Part shown: positions 1 through 6,409 of the stretch, piece by piece
How the letters are laid out: every line of letters begins with the position of its first letter
Position numbering within the stretch: the first letter of the stretch is position 1
Source of the DNA: Campylobacterales bacterium
Lineage (GTDB): Bacteria > Campylobacterota > Campylobacteria > Campylobacterales > QNZT01
Assembly (NCBI GenBank): GCA_027055005.1
Contig: JALUNR010000010.1
Location: forward strand, 1 to 16,602
DNA length: 16,602 nucleotides
Direction of reading: 5' to 3'
The notes under the pieces: model-generated
What the model saw: only the letters and a program-made list of their open reading frames with translations
Told to the model about the DNA's origin: nothing
Database searches by the model: none
Program-made: the position numbers and the translations under genes

Positions 1-241
1 CAGCCGTTATGAGATCAAAACCTTGCGAAACCTTGTCCGTTCTTAAATAGACCGATGCAAGTTTTAACATACATTCTACATTTTGTGGTTGGGATTTTAA
101 TATCTTTTCTAAAAAATGTTCTTTTTGCACTTTTTCATTCTCTTTAATAGAATAATAATCCTTACAAATAGAAAAATCCTTTGCACTTAAGCTAATAACA
201 CTGGTACTTAAAATGCAAATAGTTATAATTTTTTTAATCAT
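1..241 (-). CDS. Partial exported protein, N-terminal part only
   Basis: A reading frame on the minus strand starts at ATG 241 and stays open for 80 codons to the window edge, so the C-terminus is missing. The first ~20 residues (MIKKIITICILSTSVISLSA) are a typical Sec signal peptide: two lysines, a hydrophobic core, then an SLSA cleavage region. The protein is therefore probably periplasmic or secreted. The mature start contains two cysteines (in SICKD and VECML). The segment from about residue 40 (LEKILKSQPQNVECMLKLASVYL) resembles the helical rhythm of a tetratricopeptide repeat, but one partial repeat is not enough to assign the family. An AGGA element lies 12 nt upstream of the ATG, which is rather far. 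A TATAAT box at 280-285 could drive it separately from the cco operon. Function unknown. Confidence 0.7.
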   Translation of the reverse strand, partial: MIKKIITICILSTSVISLSAKDFSICKDYYSIKENEKVQKEHFLEKILKSQPQNVECMLKLASVYLRTDKVSQGFDLITA

Positions 242-279
242 TTAATAAATTTTTCCTAACTTTTGTAAAAAATTATTGT

Positions 280-285
280 ATTATA
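280..285 (-). promoter_or_regulatory. Candidate -10 box for the partial exported gene
   Basis: On the minus strand a perfect TATAAT lies at 285-280, about 39 nt upstream of the ATG at 241, within the 91-nt gap after the cco operon. No convincing -35 box is visible, as is usual in Campylobacterota. The placement is inference from sequence only. Confidence 0.45.
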
Positions 286-332
286 ATCAATCATTATATG
301 AACTAGTTTATTGATTATTTTAAGAATATATT

Positions 333-776
333 TTAAGATAGTTTAAAGAAATATATAATTTCTTTCTTAATAGTAGCCTCTTTCCTTCTTCTAAAATGCT
401 CCTCCATATCAAAACTAGTTTTTTCATGATTTTCTTTATATTCTTGTATAAAAAAAGTATAATCACTCTCTTTGATAGCACTTACGACATAAGTTACCTT
501 ATCTATTTTCCCAATAACTTCTCTTTTTAGCTCATTTACATTTATACCACCAAATCTACTCTCTTTTGGTTGAGTGATATTCATCTCTAAGTTAACTCTC
601 ATACTAGCTAACATATACTCTAGCTGAGCTTTAGGAGTTTGAGTATTTTTTCCTATAATAGTAGGAGAGTTTTTATTATATCCCCAACTACCACTGACAT
701 CAAGTTCAACATCATAAGCAACTTTTAAAACCTCTTTTATATCATCCCCATCTTTTAGTTTGAAGTCCACAATCAT
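333..776 (-). CDS. Hypothetical protein, last gene of the cco operon
   Basis: A 147-residue soluble protein with no signal peptide or membrane segment. I do not recognise the family. The N-terminal half alternates short strand-like stretches (VDFKLKDG, YDVELDVSGSWGY). The middle has LEYMLASMRVNLEMNI, and the C-terminal third is charged, with an arginine-rich patch (HFRRRKEATIKK) at about residues 126-137. It starts 20 nt after the ccoS stop and is probably cotranscribed, but that alone does not make it an oxidase assembly factor. The start is uncertain: the only purine-rich element (AAAAAAGGGG) abuts the ATG at 776 with no spacer. The GTG two codons later (770), with about 6 nt spacing, would be better placed and would give 145 residues. 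Confidence 0.75.
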   Translation of the reverse strand: MIVDFKLKDGDDIKEVLKVAYDVELDVSGSWGYNKNSPTIIGKNTQTPKAQLEYMLASMRVNLEMNITQPKESRFGGINVNELKREVIGKIDKVTYVVSAIKESDYTFFIQEYKENHEKTSFDMEEHFRRRKEATIKKEIIYFFKLS

Positions 777-796
777 CCCCTTTTTTAACTGGATTT

Positions 797-1030
797 TTAG
801 TCAGGTGGCATATAATTTTTTTCTCTTTTTTTCTTCATAAGTGCTTTTTTCTTTTGCTCACTCAAAACTGCATCTTTTAAATCCTCTTCACTATCAAACT
901 TTGTTCCCTCTAAAAACTTGTTTGGATCATCAAAAAGTCCATTTTTCAATCCCCAAAGCAAAGCACCAAGTCCCAAAGCCCCTAAAAATATTGATATAGT
1001 CAACATCATACTAAGTACACTACTACTCAT
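797..1030 (-). CDS. ccoS: CcoS, cbb3-type cytochrome c oxidase maturation protein
   Basis: A 77-residue protein with one N-terminal membrane helix (about residues 4-27) followed by the family signature: a W-G-L-K-N-G-L-F-DDP core and then an acidic stretch (FDSEEDLKDAV). The tail is strongly basic (QKKKALMKKKREK). CcoS/FixS proteins are inner-membrane factors needed for insertion of cofactors, including the CcoN copper B centre, into cbb3 oxidase. The tail is a little longer than in many homologues. The gene begins 8 nt after the ccoI stop, and its AAGG ribosome binding site overlaps that stop codon, so the two are probably translated together. The oxidase structural genes ccoNOQP are not in this window. 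Confidence 0.92.
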   Translation of the reverse strand: MSSSVLSMMLTISIFLGALGLGALLWGLKNGLFDDPNKFLEGTKFDSEEDLKDAVLSEQKKKALMKKKREKNYMPPD

Positions 1031-1038
1031 TTTTAACC

Positions 1039-3426
1039 TTAATTTTTATCTTTAAAATTTATTCTCATTGAGTTTCCTACAACCAGTAAAGAACTCACAC
1101 TCATACTAAGAGCCGCTATAAGGGGAATAATATATCCCATCATTGCCAACGGTATCATAATGACATTATATATCAAAGAGATTAACAAGTTTTGTTTTAT
1201 ATTTTTATAAGTTTGATTTGAAAGACTATATGCTTTATATAAACTTTTTATTTCATCATCTAAAAGTATAATATCACTAACCTCTAGTGCTACACCTGCA
1301 CCACTTCCCATAGCAACAGAAATATTGGCAAGACTTAAAGCTACAGAGTCATTTATTCCATCTCCCACCATAATAACAACTCTACCATTTTTTTGATATT
1401 CTTCCACTATATTGGATTTATCAAATGGGAGTAAAGAATGATAAAATTTATCAATACCTACTTTTTTAGCTATTTTTTTTGCACTTATTTTATTGTCTCC
1501 TGTAAGCATTACAACTTCCAAACCTGATTTTTTAAACTTCCTTATAGCATCTTTTGCACCTTCTTTTATTTCATCTTCCAATTCATATATAGCTACTACT
1601 TCACCATTTATAGCAAAAAGAAAAACTAGATTATTAAAATCATCTTTTATTTCTACTTTAAAATCTTTCATAAGAGATTTATTTCCAGCTAACAATTCAA
1701 GCTCTTTAAATCGAGCCATAATCCCTTTTGCTGGAATACTTTTTACACTTTCTAACTCTACTTCTTCAAAAATACTTCCTAAAAATTCTTTTACACCAAT
1801 ACTTATAGGATGAGTCTGTGATGCAACAAGACTATACAATAAATTTTTATCAAAATCTTTTAAAATCTTTTCATTTATAACTTTTGGTTTTCCCTTAGTT
1901 ATAGTTCCTGTTTTATCTAAAAGTAAAATATCAGATTTAGCCATACTTTCTAAAAATGATGCTTCTTTAAAAACAATACCTCTTTTTATACCTCTGTTTA
2001 TACCAACTAAAGTAGCAATAGGTGTTGCAAGTCCCAAAGCACACGGACATGCTATAACTATAACTGAGATAGCTACTATTAAACTCTTTTCAAATCCACT
2101 ATCAAGATAATACATCCAAAATAAAAAAGTAGCAATAGCTAAAGATAAAATACTAACACTAAAATATCCTGATATTTCATTTGCTATTTTTTCTATTTTT
2201 GGTTTTTTAGTTATAGATTCAGATATAATATTGACCATTTTTTTTATCATAGACTCATCAAAAACTTTTTCAACTTTTATTCTAACTACACTATCTATAA
2301 CAATACAACCACTAAGGATTTCATCATCTTTCTTCTTTAAAACACTTTCACTTTCCCCACTTATAGCAGAATAATCAAATAAAGCTTCTTTATTTAAAAG
2401 TTTTCCATCTATAACTATTTTTTCACCAGCTTTTATTTCTAAAATATCCCCAACTAAAACTTCTTCAACAGCTTTTAAAACTTTTTGACCATTATTAACA
2501 ACCATAACTTCTGTTGGAAGTGAAGAAGTAAGTGCATCCATAGTATCAACAGCTTTTTTCTTTGATAATACTTCCAAATATTTACCAATAAATACAAAAG
2601 TAATAATCATAGTTGCTGAATCAAAATAAACTTCTCCAACACCAGTTATCATCACATATATAGAATAGAGATAAGCTAAACTAGCTCCAGTTATAACAAG
2701 AAAATCCATATTTATAAAGTGATTTTTAAGCCCAAAATAAGCCCCTTTAAAGTAAACCCAGCCAGTATAAAAAAGTGCGGGAGTTGCCAAAACAAACTCC
2801 GCAATATCAAGTATATGTTTATACTCAAATTTTATACCACTAAAATACCCTGCATACTCAGCCACTGCTATCCACATAACATTCATAGCACTAAAAACAG
2901 CTACTAAAAGTCTTGAGTAATAATCCTTTCTTTGTTTATAAGCTCTTTCTTCAGCTAATTTCCCATCATAAGGATATGCCTTATACCCAATACTCGCAAT
3001 AGTCTCAAAAATCTTAGATAAACTAACTTCATCGCTATCATAAACTACTTTTGCCTTGTTTGTAGTGAAGTTGATATCAGCATCTATCACGCCTTCAAGT
3101 CTATGTAAAACTTTTTCATTTAGCCATACACAAGCACTACAATGAATACCTTCTATTATAAGATTTATCTCACTAAATCCATCACTATTTACTTTTACAT
3201 ACTGCTTAACAAAGCTATCTTTATCAAACTTCTTATACTCATCCCCCATCTCTTTAGGGCGATCTAATTTCACATCTCCTTTTTTTGCATAAAAGCTATC
3301 AAGTCCCTCATCATTTAAAAGATGAAATACCCCTTGACACCCCTTACAACAAAAAAGATTTTCCCCATCTTTTATCATAAGTTCTTCATCATACTCTAAG
3401 TTACAGTGGGTACATCTACAACTCAT
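1039..3426 (-). CDS. ccoI: CcoI/FixI-type copper-translocating P-type ATPase
   Basis: A 795-residue P1B-type ATPase that moves copper across the inner membrane, in this subfamily for cbb3 oxidase assembly. Domains in order: a cysteine-rich N-terminal metal-binding region (C3, C5, C8, C26, C27, C30) typical of CcoI/FixI; a heavy-metal-associated domain with GIHCSAC (C96, C99); membrane helices from about 172; the actuator loop with SGES at 356-359 (commonly TGES); the CPC motif in the membrane (C460-P-C462) that binds the transported ion; the phosphorylation site DKTGT (D504); the P1B HP motif at 539-540; TGDN at 642-645; and GDGIND at 688-693. All catalytic motifs are intact. The start overlaps the DUF309 stop as ATGA, and ccoS follows directly, supporting ccoI rather than a general CopA exporter. 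Confidence 0.95.
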   Translation of the reverse strand: MSCRCTHCNLEYDEELMIKDGENLFCCKGCQGVFHLLNDEGLDSFYAKKGDVKLDRPKEMGDEYKKFDKDSFVKQYVKVNSDGFSEINLIIEGIHCSACVWLNEKVLHRLEGVIDADINFTTNKAKVVYDSDEVSLSKIFETIASIGYKAYPYDGKLAEERAYKQRKDYYSRLLVAVFSAMNVMWIAVAEYAGYFSGIKFEYKHILDIAEFVLATPALFYTGWVYFKGAYFGLKNHFINMDFLVITGASLAYLYSIYVMITGVGEVYFDSATMIITFVFIGKYLEVLSKKKAVDTMDALTSSLPTEVMVVNNGQKVLKAVEEVLVGDILEIKAGEKIVIDGKLLNKEALFDYSAISGESESVLKKKDDEILSGCIVIDSVVRIKVEKVFDESMIKKMVNIISESITKKPKIEKIANEISGYFSVSILSLAIATFLFWMYYLDSGFEKSLIVAISVIVIACPCALGLATPIATLVGINRGIKRGIVFKEASFLESMAKSDILLLDKTGTITKGKPKVINEKILKDFDKNLLYSLVASQTHPISIGVKEFLGSIFEEVELESVKSIPAKGIMARFKELELLAGNKSLMKDFKVEIKDDFNNLVFLFAINGEVVAIYELEDEIKEGAKDAIRKFKKSGLEVVMLTGDNKISAKKIAKKVGIDKFYHSLLPFDKSNIVEEYQKNGRVVIMVGDGINDSVALSLANISVAMGSGAGVALEVSDIILLDDEIKSLYKAYSLSNQTYKNIKQNLLISLIYNVIMIPLAMMGYIIPLIAALSMSVSSLLVVGNSMRINFKDKN

Positions 3427-3734
3427 GACAATCTCTCTTTTTTTAACTCTTGTAAAATCTCATCAGCTCTTTTAAAAAGCTCATGCTCTTCGCAACTTTC
3501 ATCTAAAAGTGGCAAATACTTTTCATAAACACTCCAAAGCCTACCTGCTCCATCTTGGTTTCTTCTTTTAACTAACTCAAAAGCAGTAGCTCCATTTATA
3601 AAACCTTTTAAAAGTTTCATTTTTGGATGAGAAGTTTTTTTATACTCTTTCCACCTCTTTTCCATCACTTCATGAGCTCCAGCAAAGTTTTCACTTTTTA
3701 AATCATCTATAAATTCTTTTATAACTTTTTTCAA
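3423..3734 (-). CDS. DUF309 family protein
   Basis: A 103-residue all-helical cytoplasmic protein of the DUF309 family. The family pattern is clear: AHEVMEKRW at 20-28 (A-H-E-x-x-E-x-x-W), LLKGFINGATAFE at 41-53, and GAGRLW at 62-67. The biochemical role of the family is not established; the conserved His and Glu residues could bind a metal, but that is conjecture. The start is a TTG codon at 3734, supported by an AAGGGA element 6 nt upstream and by the family pattern beginning soon afterwards. It is the first gene of the DUF309-ccoI-ccoS operon and is translationally coupled to ccoI by a 4-nt ATGA overlap, which suggests (inference only) a link to copper or oxidase assembly. Confidence 0.88.
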   Translation of the reverse strand: MKKVIKEFIDDLKSENFAGAHEVMEKRWKEYKKTSHPKMKLLKGFINGATAFELVKRRNQDGAGRLWSVYEKYLPLLDESCEEHELFKRADEILQELKKERLS

Positions 3735-3755
3735 ATCTATCCCTTAATAAAAAAA

Positions 3756-3767
3756 GATATAATACCA
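3756..3767. promoter_or_regulatory. Overlapping divergent -10 boxes
   Basis: The 54-bp gap between the DUF309 TTG and the small acidic gene holds TATAAT on the plus strand (3758-3763). The same bases read on the minus strand give TATTAT (3764-3759), preceded by TGG as an extended -10. One AT-rich symmetric element could therefore start both divergent transcripts. No -35 boxes are evident. This is a sequence-based prediction. Confidence 0.45.
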
Positions 3768-3788
3768 AAAAACATATGAGGAACCAAA

Positions 3789-4028
3789 ATGAACATCAAA
3801 GAACTCCAAGAAGAAAATCAAGAGCTATCCCTTCACTTAGCAGATATGTTAGAAGTTGCACTTATCTATGCAGGTGCTAAAAAAGAAAAAATCGAAAAAG
3901 TTGCAAATCTTTATGTTGATAGTATCGATGAAGCCCTAAAAGATGATGATAGTGAAGAGATGGATAGAGAGGATATTATCACAGTTATAGAGTATGTAAG
4001 AAGTAAAAATCCTGAGCTTTTTAGCTAG
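3789..4028 (+). CDS. Small acidic helical protein, unknown function
   Basis: A 79-residue soluble protein, predicted mostly helical and clearly acidic, with an Asp/Glu-rich stretch (DDDSEEMDRED) at about residues 52-62. No signal peptide, cysteine or recognisable domain. A good ribosome binding site (GAGGAA) lies 5 nt before the ATG, and a TATAAT box lies about 25 nt further upstream. The gene stands alone on this strand and ends inside a hairpin shared with the convergent DUF5718 gene, overlapping it by 8 nt. I do not recognise the family. The good ribosome binding site, promoter and terminator argue that it is real. Confidence 0.8.
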   Translation: MNIKELQEENQELSLHLADMLEVALIYAGAKKEKIEKVANLYVDSIDEALKDDDSEEMDREDIITVIEYVRSKNPELFS

Positions 4029-4036
4029 GATTTTTT
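4005..4036. terminator. Bidirectional terminator spanning two convergent stop codons
   Basis: An A5 tract (4005-4009), then a stem of TCCT plus AGCT (4010-4018, with one bulged G at 4014), a TTTT loop (4019-4022), the complementary AGCT-AGGA arm (4023-4030) and a T6 tract (4031-4036). Read on either strand this gives a hairpin followed by a U-rich tail. The TAG of the acidic gene (4026-4028) and the TAA of the DUF5718 gene (4021-4023, reverse) both fall within it. Confidence 0.7.
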
Positions 4037-4803
4037 ACTTTTTGAGTTAAGATAATATTTCTCAAAGGGTCATTTTTATCATAAGCCTCTACTATAACCT
4101 CATCTCCATCTTTTAGATAGTTTTTCTCCCCAAAAGGAGCATAAGCAGTTGCACCGATGCTAACAAAGGCTTGTTTTGGATAACCACACTCTTTTAAATG
4201 CTTTGATATATCCTCTAAAGGTCCAAAATCTTTTTGATTATTCATCTTATCAACTAGCCAATTTTTTAGTTTACCATAAAAATAACTATAACCCAAAAGT
4301 GGAGCATCTACTCCGTACTCATACTTTACACCATCTCTTATAACAAAACTTCTAAGATGAAAGTCATCCATAACTCCACCTACTTCAAACTTGTCTATAT
4401 TTATCCAACTACTTCCTTTTCCTTTTGATTTCTCATGCCAACTCTTTTTCTCACTTATCTTTAAAGCTCCATCTTTTCTGATAGTAGTATCGTTAAAAAC
4501 TGTAAACTTTAGAGCCTTTAAATCTTTTACTTTTTTTTCTTCATCATATTCTATATCAAAAAGCACTCCAATCTCAGGCTCTACCTGAGCATTTGCTTCA
4601 TACTCAGGCAAAACTAAAGTGTCTTTTGAAATAGGATAAACTCCTAAAAAACTCTTACTATTTGGCAAATAAAATGGAAATATTCCCTTTGGTGCATCTT
4701 TTTCTTCAACCTCAACATTTAAAAAGTCTTTTACTTCACCAGCTTGTTCCAAATGATTTGCAAAGTTTCCAGCAACTCCTAAACATATCGCATTTCTTAA
4801 CAT
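4021..4803 (-). CDS. DUF5718 family protein (FAH-fold-like)
   Basis: A 260-residue cytoplasmic protein that I place in DUF5718 from its N-terminal signature GVAGNFANHLEQAGE (9-23). The middle and end resemble the fumarylacetoacetate hydrolase fold: VEPEIGVL at 74-81 (compare the metal-binding E-x-E of FAH enzymes), FNDTT at 103-107, and a C-terminal IGATAYAPFG followed by L-x-D-G-D-E-V. No substrate is known to me for this group; FAH relatives act on acylpyruvates and related keto acids, so a hydrolase or decarboxylase role is only a fold-based guess. The ATG at 4803 has a clear AAGGAGAG element 7-9 nt upstream, and an extended -10 lies at 4845-4853. It is a single-gene unit convergent with the acidic gene. 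Confidence 0.78.
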   Translation of the reverse strand: MLRNAICLGVAGNFANHLEQAGEVKDFLNVEVEEKDAPKGIFPFYLPNSKSFLGVYPISKDTLVLPEYEANAQVEPEIGVLFDIEYDEEKKVKDLKALKFTVFNDTTIRKDGALKISEKKSWHEKSKGKGSSWINIDKFEVGGVMDDFHLRSFVIRDGVKYEYGVDAPLLGYSYFYGKLKNWLVDKMNNQKDFGPLEDISKHLKECGYPKQAFVSIGATAYAPFGEKNYLKDGDEVIVEAYDKNDPLRNIILTQKVKNPS

Positions 4804-4844
4804 TAATAACTCTCCTTCTATCTAAAGTTCTATAAAACTTCATA

Positions 4845-4853
4845 ACTATACCA
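4845..4853 (-). promoter_or_regulatory. Extended -10 promoter of the DUF5718 gene
   Basis: On the minus strand TGG-TATAGT (4853-4845) matches an extended -10 element (TGn-TATAAT with one mismatch), about 42 nt upstream of the ATG at 4803. No strong -35 is visible. Confidence 0.5.
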
Positions 4854-4869
4854 AACTTGGAATAAAATT

Positions 4870-4887
4870 TGCTATTTATTTTAAAAT
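4870..4887 (+). promoter_or_regulatory. Possible promoter region of the TPR-panC-rimO-tilS operon
   Basis: Upstream of the TPR gene two weak -10 candidates are visible: TGC-TATTTA (4870-4878) and TAAAAT (4882-4887). Neither has a good -35. The gap must hold a promoter because the gene on the left is divergent, but which box is used cannot be decided by eye. Confidence 0.35.
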
Positions 4888-4906
4888 ACTAGATTTAGGA
4901 GAAATT

Positions 4907-5563
4907 ATGGTAGCCCAACTACTAAATATAAAAGAAATTGTACAAATACAAAAAAGCGGTGATCCTAAAAAGGCTAAAGAATTATATTTAGAATTTTTAA
5001 CAGAAGAACCAAATAATTTAGAAGCCACATATAATCTAGCAGGAATTTATAAAAATGAAAAAGATTTTCAAAGCGCCTTAAATCTCTATAAAAAAGTAAT
5101 TTCATTAAATCCAAAATATATCCAATCATACATACAAATAGGAAAAATTCTACAACAAACTAAAAATTTTGATGGGGCTCAAAAGATATTTGAAATGGCA
5201 TTAGACATAGATGAAAATAATACAAACACTCTTTTTGAAATACACTCAAATTATCTTCGTCAAAACAATTTTAAAAAAGCTCATGAAATTTTACAAAAAC
5301 TAGTTATTTTAGATAAAGAAAATCCAAATGTCTATAAAGCTTTTGGAAACTTATATGCTATGGAACAAAACTATTTAGATGCAATAGCTTCATATCTAAA
5401 AGTAGCAGCTCTTATGCCAAATGATGCCATCAACTATGTAAAATTAGCCCTTGCATATAAAGCACTTAATCATAAAAATGAAGCTATCGCTTACTATAAA
5501 CAAGCAATAGAACTTGATAATAATCTTTTAGATATAGATAGCGATTTAAAAGAAAAGATTTAA
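4907..5563 (+). CDS. Tetratricopeptide repeat protein
   Basis: A 218-residue protein made almost entirely of TPR units of about 34 residues. Repeated W/L-G-Y-A-F-A-P-type positions are visible in AKELYLEFLTEEPNN, ALNLYKKVISLNPKY, AQKIFEMALDIDENN, AHEILQKLVILDKEN, AIASYLKVAALMPND and AIAYYKQAIELDNN. That is about six repeats, enough for one superhelical protein-binding scaffold. There is no signal peptide or membrane segment, so it is probably cytoplasmic. The ATG is supported by AGGAG 5 nt upstream. panC begins 28 nt downstream, so it is likely the first gene of the TPR-panC-rimO-tilS unit. The partner is unknown; the context suggests no specific role. Confidence 0.88.
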   Translation: MVAQLLNIKEIVQIQKSGDPKKAKELYLEFLTEEPNNLEATYNLAGIYKNEKDFQSALNLYKKVISLNPKYIQSYIQIGKILQQTKNFDGAQKIFEMALDIDENNTNTLFEIHSNYLRQNNFKKAHEILQKLVILDKENPNVYKAFGNLYAMEQNYLDAIASYLKVAALMPNDAINYVKLALAYKALNHKNEAIAYYKQAIELDNNLLDIDSDLKEKI

Positions 5564-5591
5564 TATACTCTTCCTAAAAAGAAGGTATATT

Positions 5592-6407
5592 GTGGAAGTT
5601 ATAAGCAAGGTTGAAGAATTAAAAAAATACCTAAAAAATAAAAAAGTTGGTTTTGTTCCTACTATGGGCGCTTTACATGAAGGTCATCTAAGTCTTATAA
5701 AAAGAAGTGTAAAAGAAAATCCATTCACAGTTGTATCTATTTTTGTAAATCCTACCCAGTTTTTAGAGGGTGAAGATTTGGATAAATATCCAAAAAAGAT
5801 AGAGGCTGATTTGAAAATATGTGAATTAGGAGAAGTCGATGCAATCTTTTTACCGACTATCAATGATATATATAGTGAAAATGAACTTATCATAAAAGCA
5901 CCAACCATCAAAGGATATATATTAGAAGGAGCAAGTCGTCCAGGTCATTTTGATGGAGTACTTCAAGTCGTACTAAAACTTTTTAATATAGTAAAACCTA
6001 GCAAAGCTTATTTTGGTAAAAAAGATGCTCAACAATTATACCTCATAAAACAGATGGTAAAAGATCTATTTTTAGATATAGAAATAATCCCTTGTAATAT
6101 AATAAGAGATGGTGATGGTTTAGCTTTAAGTAGTAGAAATATCTATCTCACTCCACAAGAAAGGAACAGAGCCCTTTCACTTTCAAAATCTTTAAAAAGA
6201 GCAGGGAAACTTATAAGTGCAGGGAAAAGAGATGCGAAAGAGATAAAAGAGCTTTGTTTAGAAGTTTTAAAAAATATAGAAGTTGAGTATTTTGAGATAG
6301 TGGATTATGACTTTAATACCCTAGATACTATTGAAATAAACAACACTATCATACTAGTAGCGGCAAAGGTAGGAACTACTAGACTAATCGATAATATATG
6401 GATATAA
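5592..6407 (+). CDS. panC: Pantothenate synthetase (pantoate--beta-alanine ligase)
   Basis: A 271-residue cytoplasmic enzyme that joins pantoate and beta-alanine with ATP via a pantoyl-adenylate, the last step of pantothenate (vitamin B5) synthesis. Signatures: VPTMGALHEGH with the nucleotide-binding HxGH at 29-32; FVNPTQF at 51-57; RPGHFDGV from 116; FGKKDAQQ at 141-148; and LALSSRN (177-183), the KMSKS-like loop. The length is close to the family norm of about 280. The start is a GTG at 5592 with AAGAAGG about 7 nt upstream; the next ATG lies in the PTMG motif, so the GTG is needed. The stop at 6405-6407 lies 2 nt before the preferred rimO ATG. Confidence 0.96.
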   Translation: MEVISKVEELKKYLKNKKVGFVPTMGALHEGHLSLIKRSVKENPFTVVSIFVNPTQFLEGEDLDKYPKKIEADLKICELGEVDAIFLPTINDIYSENELIIKAPTIKGYILEGASRPGHFDGVLQVVLKLFNIVKPSKAYFGKKDAQQLYLIKQMVKDLFLDIEIIPCNIIRDGDGLALSSRNIYLTPQERNRALSLSKSLKRAGKLISAGKRDAKEIKELCLEVLKNIEVEYFEIVDYDFNTLDTIEINNTIILVAAKVGTTRLIDNIWI

Positions 6408-6409
6408 AT

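Noticed and set aside
1493..1813. Plus-strand open frame inside ccoI
   Set aside because: It lies antisense to conserved ATPase domains, has a composition typical of an AT-rich antisense shadow and has no ribosome binding site.
1039..3426. CopA-type general copper exporter
   Set aside because: The extended N-terminal cysteine cluster and the directly following ccoS point to the CcoI/FixI group.
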